Of a stretch of 48,281 bases of DNA, positions 1 to 7,608 are shown piece by piece. The notes under the pieces are model-generated. The model ran no database searches. It was not told the DNA's origin and was given only the letters and a program-made list of their open reading frames with translations. Each line of letters opens with the position of its first letter. The first letter of the stretch is position 1. The DNA is from Legionellaceae bacterium (GTDB lineage Bacteria; Pseudomonadota; Gammaproteobacteria; Legionellales; Legionellaceae), in the NCBI GenBank assembly GCA_947504875.1, contig CANNJI010000007.1, positions 1 to 48,281 of the forward strand, in the 5' to 3' direction. Both the position numbers and the translations under genes were made by a program.

Positions 1-20
1 CATCTGGAGTGGTGGCACCG

Positions 21-147
21 TGATCACCTATTCCTGTTTTTTAGGGAAAAGTGATCACGATCAGGCGATAATAGGTGATCACGATCAAACGAGAATCACT
101 GATCACGGTAGAACAAGAATGAGTGATCACGATAGGCAAGAATACCC
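21..147. repeat. 24-bp direct repeat array (TGATCAC units)
   Basis: TGATCAC occurs at 21, 52, 76, 100 and 124; the last four are spaced exactly 24 bp apart. The unit is roughly TGATCACGATC followed by a variable A/G-rich part. TGATCA is itself palindromic. IS21-family elements carry multiple repeats at their ends, so this may be the end of an IS lying to the left of the window. It could instead be an operator or iteron array for the regulator that starts at 325. The sequence alone does not decide. Confidence 0.6.
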
Positions 148-324
148 ATACATCTGCAACCACGATTTATTCTCCTATATGAGTTTTTTCGAGATCAAGA
201 TCATTTGGTGTCAAATTTAAGTGACAAAAACATCCTGTGTCTGGTATTATCTAACCATACAAACATAAACCTGCTCGTATTCGAGCATTATGTCACTACA
301 ATGAGACGGGAATCAAGTATTTTT

Positions 325-972
325 ATGACAACATTTACGCTAGAAATTAGTAATGTGTTAAATCACCTGATTAATGTAAATGGGATCAGTGAAGCTGCGT
401 TAGGCCGTAAAATTGGTGTACCACGAGCAACCATTAATCGCTTGGTATCCGGTAAAACACCCGATCCGCGCGCCTCTACCTTAGAAGCAATTGCTGGATT
501 CTTTGGTATCACGATTGATCAATTGCTTGGTAAACAACCCCTGCTTGGCGTGCAACAAGAAAACCGCCCCAGTACAAAAGTGGATAATTGGATCCCTGTT
601 ATTGCTTGGGATAAAGCTTGTCATTGGCAAGAGGTAATCAGCGGCATTAAGCCTGATATGCATTGCGATTGGGTGTTAACCGATCCCAATATCGATGGCG
701 GCAGTTTCGCCATGATCTTGAAAGGGGAATCGATGGCCCCACAGTTTTATGAAGATACTGTATTGATCGTTGATATCAATAAAACACCTAAGAACAGAGA
801 TTTTGTTATGGCTTATTGCCATGAGAATCAAGAGATCTTGTTTAGACAATTGATTATTGATGGGAGCTATCGTTTTCTTAAACCCATCAATGCAATGTTT
901 CCAACGCTACAATTAAAGGACTCGGACCAAATCATTGGTCTTGTTGTACAATCACGAAATAAATTGGGATAG
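325..972 (+). CDS. XRE-type HTH regulator with S24/LexA-like C-terminal domain
   Basis: A predicted repressor of 215 aa. An N-terminal helix-turn-helix (about residues 12-65; key stretch AALGRKIGVPRATINRLVSG) is followed by a linker and a LexA/CI-type peptidase fold with the Ser motif GESMAP (around residue 135). Such proteins repress phage or ICE genes and may self-cleave during the SOS response. Longer in-frame starts exist at 301 and 205, but ATG 325 begins where the HTH domain begins. The gene is followed after 5 bp by an unknown gene, suggesting one transcript. A short palindrome (GCTCG-TATT-CGAGC, 272-285) upstream could be an operator. Its target is unknown. Confidence 0.8.
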   Translation: MTTFTLEISNVLNHLINVNGISEAALGRKIGVPRATINRLVSGKTPDPRASTLEAIAGFFGITIDQLLGKQPLLGVQQENRPSTKVDNWIPVIAWDKACHWQEVISGIKPDMHCDWVLTDPNIDGGSFAMILKGESMAPQFYEDTVLIVDINKTPKNRDFVMAYCHENQEILFRQLIIDGSYRFLKPINAMFPTLQLKDSDQIIGLVVQSRNKLG

Positions 973-977
973 CAGCC

Positions 978-1559
978 ATGTTGTTATGGAATATCGTAAA
1001 ACAATCATTAAAAAATCCTGAATGGATTTGGAAGCATTTATCGTTTAAAGAAGGCAATGATTACTACTTTATTTTAGAGGGAGATTATTTCTGTACAAAA
1101 AAGCAGGTCACCATGCTTGTTCTGCGTGCTAGACATCAGCGAAATGTGTTGATTAGACCCATTCAAGAAATTGCTCATAATAAAGACCTGATTCAAACAT
1201 TATGTCCAATTGATACGTTCATCATTGGTATTTTGGCAAATAAAGCACAAAATGGATTTAACGACGTTCTTTATGACAGCGCTCACAACATGAGACGTTT
1301 AAAAAACAAGGATTGCGCTGTTAAATTAAATGCCCTATTACAGATCACCAAAACCAATTTTGATCGGTTTGGAAATGATGCAATCACCATTTACTCAGCT
1401 ACTGCGAATAAAGAAATTAACATTTCAATCACTGAGTTATTTGAAAACAAGGCTCTAATATATGGCCTTGATCCCATGCAAGCATTATCGTTGGGCTACA
1501 ATGTTTGCGAGTGGTGGATTCGTCATCAAGTAGATGGAGACAAAAAAAATGTTGCATAA
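978..1559 (+). CDS. Hypothetical protein, 193 aa
   Basis: I do not recognise a family. The protein is soluble, rich in Lys, Asn and Ile, with no signal peptide or membrane segment. It begins 5 bp after the S24 regulator, and its 3' end overlaps the start of the VUT transporter gene by about 11 bp, so the three genes probably form one operon. The pairing with a LexA-like regulator suggests an accessory or regulatory role on the mobile element, but nothing in the sequence gives a mechanism. Confidence 0.65.
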   Translation: MLLWNIVKQSLKNPEWIWKHLSFKEGNDYYFILEGDYFCTKKQVTMLVLRARHQRNVLIRPIQEIAHNKDLIQTLCPIDTFIIGILANKAQNGFNDVLYDSAHNMRRLKNKDCAVKLNALLQITKTNFDRFGNDAITIYSATANKEINISITELFENKALIYGLDPMQALSLGYNVCEWWIRHQVDGDKKNVA

Positions 1560-2286
1560 CGAATTACTCAATGAATTTACAGATAACACGCAACGATTTA
1601 AATATTTTCACATTTTGGCAAGCATTTATGTTGCAGGGATTATTACATCACTGACAGTTTCCGCGCGATTATTACCCTTTCATGTTCCTTTTACCGATAT
1701 TACTATTTTATTGACAGCCGGTACATGGACGATTCCGTTATCTTTTTTTATTCAAAATATCACCACCGAAGTGTATGGGTATTCGAAGAGCGTGCATTTA
1801 GTAAAGTTGGCGGTTGCGGTTGTCTTTTGTTATGTTCTGTATATCAAAGCAACCACGTATTTCCCCATTCCGGAAATACAAAATATTGATGCATCATATA
1901 ACACCGTTTTTGATGCCTTGCCAAGACACTTGATTGCCTTATTAACTGCATTGTTAATTGGGAATATAGTTAATGATTATATTTTGTCACGTCTTAAAAT
2001 CCGCATGAATGGAAAATATTTGGCGATTCGATTTGTGCTTGCAACCGCGGTGGGTGAAGTGGCTTTGCAAGTTGTTGGTACCAGTGTGGCTTGGTTTGGT
2101 AATCTAAAATTTCAAACAGAGATTCTGCCGTTCATTGCTTTTTCATATTTGTATAAAGTGAGTTTTGAAGCATTGATGTCACCTGTGAATATTTTTGTTT
2201 GTAATAAATTAAAACAGGCAGAAGGGATAGATATTTATGATTATAACGTGAATTATAGTCCCTTTCAGTTTCGGTCTAAAAAATAA
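1549..2286 (+). CDS. yhhQ: VUT/YhhQ-family transporter (queuosine precursor)
   Basis: An integral membrane protein of 245 aa with about six hydrophobic segments; it fits the VUT family (COG1738). In E. coli, YhhQ imports the 7-deazaguanine precursors preQ0 and preQ1 for queuosine in tRNA. Supporting marks are the polar stretch TTEVYGYSKS after the second or third helix and a late membrane segment with the sequence VGEVALQVVGTSVAWFG. ATG 1549 was chosen over the upstream in-frame ATG 1534 because GGAGA (1536-1540) sits 8 nt before it. It overlaps the preceding gene. Transport of a queuosine precursor is inferred from the family, not shown here. Confidence 0.85.
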   Translation: MLHNELLNEFTDNTQRFKYFHILASIYVAGIITSLTVSARLLPFHVPFTDITILLTAGTWTIPLSFFIQNITTEVYGYSKSVHLVKLAVAVVFCYVLYIKATTYFPIPEIQNIDASYNTVFDALPRHLIALLTALLIGNIVNDYILSRLKIRMNGKYLAIRFVLATAVGEVALQVVGTSVAWFGNLKFQTEILPFIAFSYLYKVSFEALMSPVNIFVCNKLKQAEGIDIYDYNVNYSPFQFRSKK

Positions 2287-2296
2287 GGCATACATA

Positions 2297-3136
2297 ATGA
2301 ATAAAGTTGCTGCAATTCAAATGTGTTCAACGAATAATTTAGAAGAAAATCTATCAACTGCGGCTACGCTCATCGCACAAGCGGCGGCACAAGGCGTAAA
2401 GCTCGCAGTATTACCTGAAATGTTTGTTCTGCTCGGGTGTGATAGCGCTGAAAAAGTTAAAATCAAAGAAAAGGCCGGATCAGGAAGAATTCAAGATTTT
2501 CTTTCGACACTCGCAGTAAAGCATGATATTTGGATTGTAGCAGGCACTATACCCATTGCCTGCCAACATCCCAACAAAGTCCGAGCGGCATGTATCGTAT
2601 TTGATAATCATGGGCATCAAGTAGCAAGATATGATAAACGACACTTATTCGACGTCACCCTGTCAGCGACGGAAGTCTATCGAGAATCAGACACAACAGA
2701 AGCTGGAGACGATGTTGTTGTTATTGACACACCTGTGGGGAAACTAGGACTGGCTGTTTGTTATGATTTACGCTTCCCTGAACATTTTGAAAAACTAAGT
2801 GCACAAGGTGCTGAAGTTATTGCGGTACCATCGGCATTTACCGTAAAAACCGGTGAAGCACATTGGGCATTACTAGCAAGATCTCGCGCGATTGATACAT
2901 TTTGTTACGTCATTGGTGCTTGTCAGGGTGGATCTCACTCAAATGGCAGACAAACGTATGGACACACTATGATTGTTAGTCCATGGGGGAATGTAATGGA
3001 TGAAGCGCGCAACCTCACCCCTGGTATTACGTATGCTGAAATTGATTTGGAAAAATTATATGAAATAAGACATCAAATCCCTGTTGTTTCATCAGAGCAT
3101 TCAGTTCAAGAGACTCTGGCACTCGGCTTAAGGTGA
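2297..3136 (+). CDS. Carbon-nitrogen hydrolase (deaminated glutathione amidase-like)
   Basis: A nitrilase-superfamily amidase of 279 aa. The catalytic triad is visible: Glu41 (LPEMF), Lys114 (YDKRHLFD) and Cys155 (AVCYDLRFPE). The pattern is closest to the Nit1/YbeM branch, which hydrolyses deaminated glutathione, a side product of transaminases (metabolite repair). It is cytoplasmic, of full family length, and starts 10 bp after the VUT gene, so it may be co-transcribed. A related role on another linear amide cannot be excluded. Confidence 0.88.
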   Translation: MNKVAAIQMCSTNNLEENLSTAATLIAQAAAQGVKLAVLPEMFVLLGCDSAEKVKIKEKAGSGRIQDFLSTLAVKHDIWIVAGTIPIACQHPNKVRAACIVFDNHGHQVARYDKRHLFDVTLSATEVYRESDTTEAGDDVVVIDTPVGKLGLAVCYDLRFPEHFEKLSAQGAEVIAVPSAFTVKTGEAHWALLARSRAIDTFCYVIGACQGGSHSNGRQTYGHTMIVSPWGNVMDEARNLTPGITYAEIDLEKLYEIRHQIPVVSSEHSVQETLALGLR

Positions 3137-3194
3137 TTACACTTAAACTCATCGGCCTACTTGATGATGTTAGAAAGAATATTAAAAAACAAAG

Positions 3195-3211
3195 GTGAGC
3201 ATGATGCTCAC
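3195..3211. promoter_or_regulatory. Hairpin upstream of cyclase 1
   Basis: A perfect 7-bp inverted repeat (GTGAGCA-TGA-TGCTCAC) lies about 20 bp upstream of the start of the first cyclase gene. No T-run follows, so it is not a clear intrinsic terminator. An operator, an mRNA hairpin near the ribosome site (CAGGAG at 3216-3221), or a weak terminator for the nitrilase gene are all possible. Confidence 0.4.
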
Positions 3212-3230
3212 TATACAGGAGTAACATCAC

Positions 3231-5129
3231 ATGAGTGGGATCTGTGGACTTTATCGGTTTAATCATCAGCCGGTTACAGAAGTTGAAATCGTTAGCATGA
3301 ACGCAGCCATGCATATGCTTGGCCCTGATGGCGCTGCAGTGTGGCGTGCGGGGAGCGTCGGATTAGGGCATCAAGCCTTTCATCTTACCCATGAATCCAT
3401 CCATGAGGTTTTACCACATTATGATCCATCGGCACGGATTGCTATAACGGCCGATTGCCGCCTCGATAATCGAGCCATGTTGTGTCAAACGTTTAATGTT
3501 GATGATGAGACGTGTCTGAGTGATTCTTTTTTAGTCTTGTGTGCGTATAAAAAGTGGGGAAAAGACTGCCCTAATTATTTATTGGGTGAATTTGCTGTAG
3601 CGATTTGGGATGAACGCTCGCAGGAATTGATTTGTTTTGTCGATCACACCGGCAGTCGCGCATTTTATTATTATCATGATGCCAATCTATTTGCATTTTC
3701 TACGGAATTGCATGCACTTCATACGTTACAAGAAATCCATCGCAAGCCCAATTTAGAACGCATAGCAGCACATGGTAATGCCAGTTATTTATTGAATCGA
3801 CCTGAAATGACATGTTATGAAAACGTGTTTAAAAGTCCTGCACGTACGGTTTTTGTGATCCAAAACAAACAACTCAAACAGCATGTTTATTGGGAACCTG
3901 ATATTCATCAACGCATCCATTTCTCTTGTGAGGATGAATACATTGAAGCATTCCAAGCGTTATTTTCTGAGATTATCCGCTCTAAATTACGCAGTCATTG
4001 TCCCGTGATGACATTACACAGCGGAGGACTCGATTCTTCCTCTATTACTGCGATGGCAGCCCACCTGCTAGCAGAAGATAATAAGCAATTAACCGCACTT
4101 TCCGCCGTTTTACCGCCTCATTATCAAGGGGATACGGTCGATGAAAGTCATTATATCCAGTTGTTAAAAAAACCAAACCTGGTATTACAGTCCGTGACTG
4201 ACCCATGGCGGGGCCCATTTGATGGTTTGGATAATAAACACTACTGCATGACAGCCCTTGATAAATCATCTCGTTATTACTTATATAAAGCGTTTGCTAC
4301 AACCGCATCAAACTTTGGTGCGCGCATTATTTTAGATGGGTGTTTTGGAGAAAAAGGCCCATCATTTCATGGTAATGGCTATTATGCGGAATTATTAACA
4401 ACCCTGCGTTGGCGCACATTATGGCGAGAATCACGCCTGCATTGTAAGCACTACGACCGTTCCTGGTTAAAATGCATGATTAGAGAGGGCGTCATGCCAC
4501 TCCTTCCAGCCAATGTTCAGGCCAAACTTGATTTACGCTCAGATATTCGGCTTTCACAAAACACGTCTTTCATCAAGCGGGCGTTTACTGAGGCCCACGT
4601 GAATAGCACGGCATTTAAAAAAGAGCGACTACACTTAAATACTCAATATCCAAATCATCGTCATCATCAACATCAATCCATGAATTATTTGTATGCTCAT
4701 AGTCCCGTGATTCATGACGATGATAATAAGCAGGTCTCTTTTAGCTATCCTTATAATGACAAACGACTGCTCGAGTTTTGTCTGGCAATGCCAGGCAACT
4801 TAAAAGTACGTGATGGGTATAAACGCTATGCTATTCGTAGTGGCATGCGGGGTTTAATGTCGGATGCGTTGCGTTTTCGCACCACCAAAGAGCCTTTCTC
4901 GCCTGATTTTCATGACCGTTATAATCGCCAATTAAAGAAGGCGCGTGCGTATGTTGCGAGTGTGCATCAAACGCCGTTGATGCAGGAAATCATTGATATT
5001 CCAAGGCTTGAGGCGGCGATGTCGCAGCCGATGCGGACGAATCGTTGCGCGGCAGTCGCCGATTTCACTGCGATGCATAATGTGCCCGCGGCTGTTTATC
5101 TGTTAACATTTTTGGGATTATTTAGTTGA
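3231..5129 (+). CDS. Lasso-type cyclase 1 (asparagine synthetase-like, McjC family)
   Basis: A protein of 632 aa with an N-terminal glutamine-amidotransferase-like fold and a C-terminal ATP-pyrophosphatase domain containing SGGLDSS (residues 264-270). Asparagine synthetase B uses Cys2 (MCGI...) as glutaminase nucleophile; here the start is MSGICG, so Cys2 is replaced by Ser. This loss is typical of lasso-peptide cyclases and beta-lactam synthetases, which activate a carboxylate as AMP ester and use an internal amine. In lasso peptides this makes the isopeptide ring between residue 1 and an Asp/Glu. The B1, B2 and kinase genes on the opposite strand at 13.5-15.2 kb support that pathway. No precursor is visible immediately beside this gene. 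Confidence 0.8.
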   Translation: MSGICGLYRFNHQPVTEVEIVSMNAAMHMLGPDGAAVWRAGSVGLGHQAFHLTHESIHEVLPHYDPSARIAITADCRLDNRAMLCQTFNVDDETCLSDSFLVLCAYKKWGKDCPNYLLGEFAVAIWDERSQELICFVDHTGSRAFYYYHDANLFAFSTELHALHTLQEIHRKPNLERIAAHGNASYLLNRPEMTCYENVFKSPARTVFVIQNKQLKQHVYWEPDIHQRIHFSCEDEYIEAFQALFSEIIRSKLRSHCPVMTLHSGGLDSSSITAMAAHLLAEDNKQLTALSAVLPPHYQGDTVDESHYIQLLKKPNLVLQSVTDPWRGPFDGLDNKHYCMTALDKSSRYYLYKAFATTASNFGARIILDGCFGEKGPSFHGNGYYAELLTTLRWRTLWRESRLHCKHYDRSWLKCMIREGVMPLLPANVQAKLDLRSDIRLSQNTSFIKRAFTEAHVNSTAFKKERLHLNTQYPNHRHHQHQSMNYLYAHSPVIHDDDNKQVSFSYPYNDKRLLEFCLAMPGNLKVRDGYKRYAIRSGMRGLMSDALRFRTTKEPFSPDFHDRYNRQLKKARAYVASVHQTPLMQEIIDIPRLEAAMSQPMRTNRCAAVADFTAMHNVPAAVYLLTFLGLFS

Positions 5130-5140
5130 TTGAGGGAGGC

Positions 5141-5390
5141 TTGGTGCCGCGCATCTTTCCCACCGCATCGAATCCGCGAGAGCTAGCGGCGGCTCTTCGC
5201 GGGTATGTGGTGGTGTCCCCCCGGTGCGTCACCTCGGCCGGGCCCGTTCACGGCGCCTCACTAGACCCGCGGCTCCCGAACATGCGATGACCGGACGCAT
5301 GTCAGGAGGCGCATGCCCCAATAGCGCCGCCGCCGTCACAGCCGAGTCCAATGTTCGCGGCGATCGTAGCCGGGAGTGCTACGTTCACTT
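5141..5390. other. GC-rich structured non-coding segment
   Basis: About 250 bp with roughly two thirds G+C, in contrast to AT-rich neighbours. It holds several self-complementary stretches, for example CCGCGAGAGC near 5169 pairing with GCTCTTCGCGG, and CGTAGC/GCTACG around 5364-5382. I see no convincing gene in it; the one open frame (5224-5418) has a low-complexity, Arg/Ala-rich composition expected of GC-rich noise. The segment ends at the target duplication of the transposon, so before insertion it lay directly downstream of the minus-strand reverse transcriptase gene (12296-13414). It may be an RNA linked to that enzyme, or a foreign remnant. Confidence 0.5.
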
Positions 5391-5396
5391 TAAGTG

Positions 5397-5416
5397 GTCG
5401 CTGTCGCGAAATGATT
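5397..5416 (+). repeat. Left terminal inverted repeat of the transposon
   Basis: GTCGCTGTCGCGAAATGATT, identical to the reverse complement of 12244-12263. Similarity stops beyond these 20 bp. Confidence 0.8.
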
Positions 5417-5456
5417 AAGGCGATGATGGTGAATGTTTTTTTGAGGTAATTTTTAA

Positions 5457-5498
5457 TTTTACGATGAACCTTTCAATATTGGCACGTTCATCGTAAAA
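5457..5498. repeat. 13-bp perfect inverted repeat inside left transposon end
   Basis: TTTTACGATGAAC (5457-5469) and its exact complement (5486-5498) are separated by 16 nt. It lies between the left transposon end and the promoter at 5512. It could be a transposase or regulator binding site or a hairpin blocking read-in transcription; there is no T-run after it. Confidence 0.5.
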
Positions 5499-5511
5499 AT
5501 TCCAGTAAAAT

Positions 5512-5541
5512 TTGCCTTGATGCCTTACTGCCTTGTATGAT
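5512..5541 (+). promoter_or_regulatory. Predicted sigma70 promoter for the phase-variable/RiPP operon
   Basis: TTGCCT (5512-5517) and TATGAT (5536-5541) are separated by 18 bp. GCCTT occurs three times at 8-bp spacing over the -35 and spacer. The promoter is followed after about 20 bp by a good ribosome site (AAGGA, 5563-5567) 6 nt before ATG 5574, so the small downstream ORF looks truly expressed. Confidence 0.5.
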
Positions 5542-5573
5542 GGAGGCATTGAAAAAACTGATAAGGACGCAGT

Positions 5574-5696
<123 letters not shown>

Positions 5697-5795
5697 TTAT
5701 TGTAGTTTGTTCAAAGTATTTTCCAAGCTTTATTTCTTATTTAATATCACGCATTGCAGCCCTGAACTTCACTTTCGCGCCAAGTAGGTGCTGCC

Positions 5796-5957
5796 ATGAC
5801 TAATCCAAACGTGCATGAGAGCAATAAACCCGTTTTAGAATCAGAAAAGCCTCGCTTGGTGTATCAGCCTCCTACGCTAACACGTCTTGAGGATTGTGAT
5901 ATAGCGACTGGGGACTCCAACGTTCCCGAAAACAATAACGGCCTGTTAGAATCTTAG
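5796..5957 (+). CDS. Putative lasso-like RiPP precursor peptide (53 aa)
   Basis: A 53-aa ORF with ribosome site TAGGTG about 5 nt before the ATG; its stop is 1 nt before the GTG start of cyclase 2. The region YQPPTLTRLEDCDIAT (residues 23-38) fits the lasso leader motif YxxPxLxxxGxxxxxT that is read by B1 (RRE) proteins, with Glu in place of Gly. The following core would be DSNVPENNNGLLES, or with a preceding Gly. A Gly start allows a ring to Glu7, shorter than the usual 8-9 residues; an Asp start leaves no acidic residue at 7-9. The last residue is Ser, the site phosphorylated by HPr-like kinases in paeninodin-type lasso peptides, and such a kinase is encoded at 13791-14720. Identification as a true lasso peptide is tentative. 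Confidence 0.6.
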   Translation: MTNPNVHESNKPVLESEKPRLVYQPPTLTRLEDCDIATGDSNVPENNNGLLES

Positions 5958-5958
5958 C

Positions 5959-7608
5959 GTGATGCACCTAGAGTCCAAGAGACCTACCTTGGTGAACGCC
6001 AGTCATTTTTATCGTGTGGCGCTTAATCCGCAGTGTACGGCCTACAATTCATCACCAAATGAAGTGATATCCATTGCCTCGTTTGAAGAGGGGCTGAATC
6101 CCGCATGTTATCGCGCAGTATTCCATCCGTTTGCCCAGGTCGTTGAAAACACATTCACAGGTGAATGCCTGCTGGTTCGCGACCATTTAGGTCTTCGCCC
6201 GATATATTACTTATATCAGTCAGGCCAGCTTATTTTTGGCGACACCATTCCTGACATCGTGCACCAATTATCATCTTCACCCGCATTGCTTGACTCAGAG
6301 GTCACTCATTTATTTGGGGATGTTCACCACTACACGGACAATACGCTATACACCGGCATCAAACGTGTTGAGCCCGGGCATATGGTGCGTATCAAGCCGG
6401 ACGGGCGTATTATAAAATCAACTTTTTGGCAATTAGAACAAGAGGGCGACACGCTACACTACCGTTATGAGCGAGAATACCTTGAGCACTTTGCCTCTCT
6501 CATACAGGAGTCGGTAAAAAATGCCACGCAAGGCTCGCAGTCCATTGCTGGTGAGTTTAGTGCCGGCATGGATTCAACGGCAATTTATGGCACATGCGCT
6601 CAACTCGAATTAAATCCCACGCTGTTCATGCATGCGGCACTCCCGGATTCCACTAACGCACAGACTTACAATGACCGCTATGAGCGAGCTTTCATGGCGC
6701 AGTTTCCTTCAGCCGCGATTCATCGCATCATGGCGGATGATTTTGACCCCATCCGTATTTTCAAAGAGTATGCGGCGTGGTTTGGTGGCCCAGCACCTTA
6801 TGTATTTGAATTATTTGCTCACAATATCCACAAGGCTGTATCAAAAAAAGGGCATACCATTTTGTTATCAGGCTTTGGTGGCGACCAAGGCATATCCAGC
6901 CACATTCCCGCACGTTTTATCTTGCCCTCTCTAATAAACAACAAGCAATTTCGCCAAGCGTGGGCTGAATTGTCACCAGCAAATACCATTCGCTGCTTCG
7001 CACAACTGATTCAATACGCACACCCATCATTGCATAAACTAATACAGCGCACCCAAGACTTAAAATCAGACCTCAGAAATGCATTCAAAACACCAGACCA
7101 ACAGCGAGCAGCCAGCACGCACCCCTACCACCGGCATTATTTTAAAACCTTACGAGAGGTGGAATGGTCTTTCCTGCAAGGGCCCAACAGCCATGAAATC
7201 CGCATGCGGATTGAATACAGCAGCATCGTGGCTAAAAAAATGGGGTTTGACTACCGATATCCATTATTGCATCCCAAATTACTGGAGTTTTTCTTAAGCC
7301 TACCACTCGAACAAAAACGCCACCAAGGCATCGGTCGCCACATGATGCGACGTTATTTAGCCCAAATCATGCCAACAGCACCGTTTAATGCCTATAAAAA
7401 GAAAGAGGGCTTAAATATCATGCCCGCCACCATGGATACATTTAAAGCGCAATGGGGCGATGGACGCTTTCAAAATGAATTTCAGTCATTACCGACAACA
7501 CTTACGCACGACAAATCACCGTTTAAGGCCATGATAAAAACCATACAAGCCTTCATGTTAAGCGAACGCTTCAATTACACACACGGACACGACAGGAGAA
7601 AAGAATGA
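5959..7608 (+). CDS. Lasso-type cyclase 2 (asparagine synthetase-like)
   Basis: A protein of 549 aa with a degenerate amidotransferase-like N-terminal part (no MCGI start; a recognisable HLGLRPIYYL strand around residues 76-85) and an ATP-pyrophosphatase domain with SAGMDS (201-206), a variant of SGGxDS. It probably adenylates a peptide side-chain carboxylate for macrolactam formation. The start is GTG 5959 or ATG 5962, immediately after the precursor stop, so the two are likely coupled in translation; its stop overlaps the ATG of the DGR target gene (ATGA, 7605-7608). It is clearly different from cyclase 1 in sequence and length. It could instead act on another amide substrate. Confidence 0.75.
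   Translation: MMHLESKRPTLVNASHFYRVALNPQCTAYNSSPNEVISIASFEEGLNPACYRAVFHPFAQVVENTFTGECLLVRDHLGLRPIYYLYQSGQLIFGDTIPDIVHQLSSSPALLDSEVTHLFGDVHHYTDNTLYTGIKRVEPGHMVRIKPDGRIIKSTFWQLEQEGDTLHYRYEREYLEHFASLIQESVKNATQGSQSIAGEFSAGMDSTAIYGTCAQLELNPTLFMHAALPDSTNAQTYNDRYERAFMAQFPSAAIHRIMADDFDPIRIFKEYAAWFGGPAPYVFELFAHNIHKAVSKKGHTILLSGFGGDQGISSHIPARFILPSLINNKQFRQAWAELSPANTIRCFAQLIQYAHPSLHKLIQRTQDLKSDLRNAFKTPDQQRAASTHPYHRHYFKTLREVEWSFLQGPNSHEIRMRIEYSSIVAKKMGFDYRYPLLHPKLLEFFLSLPLEQKRHQGIGRHMMRRYLAQIMPTAPFNAYKKKEGLNIMPATMDTFKAQWGDGRFQNEFQSLPTTLTHDKSPFKAMIKTIQAFMLSERFNYTHGHDRRKE

Noticed and set aside
3027-3314. Minus-strand frame opposite the nitrilase end and cyclase start
   Set aside because: Shadow of real genes; no ribosome site or domain.
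5224-5418. 64-aa open frame in the GC-rich segment
   Set aside because: Low-complexity Arg/Ala-rich composition, runs into the transposon end, no ribosome site; GC-rich DNA has long chance frames.
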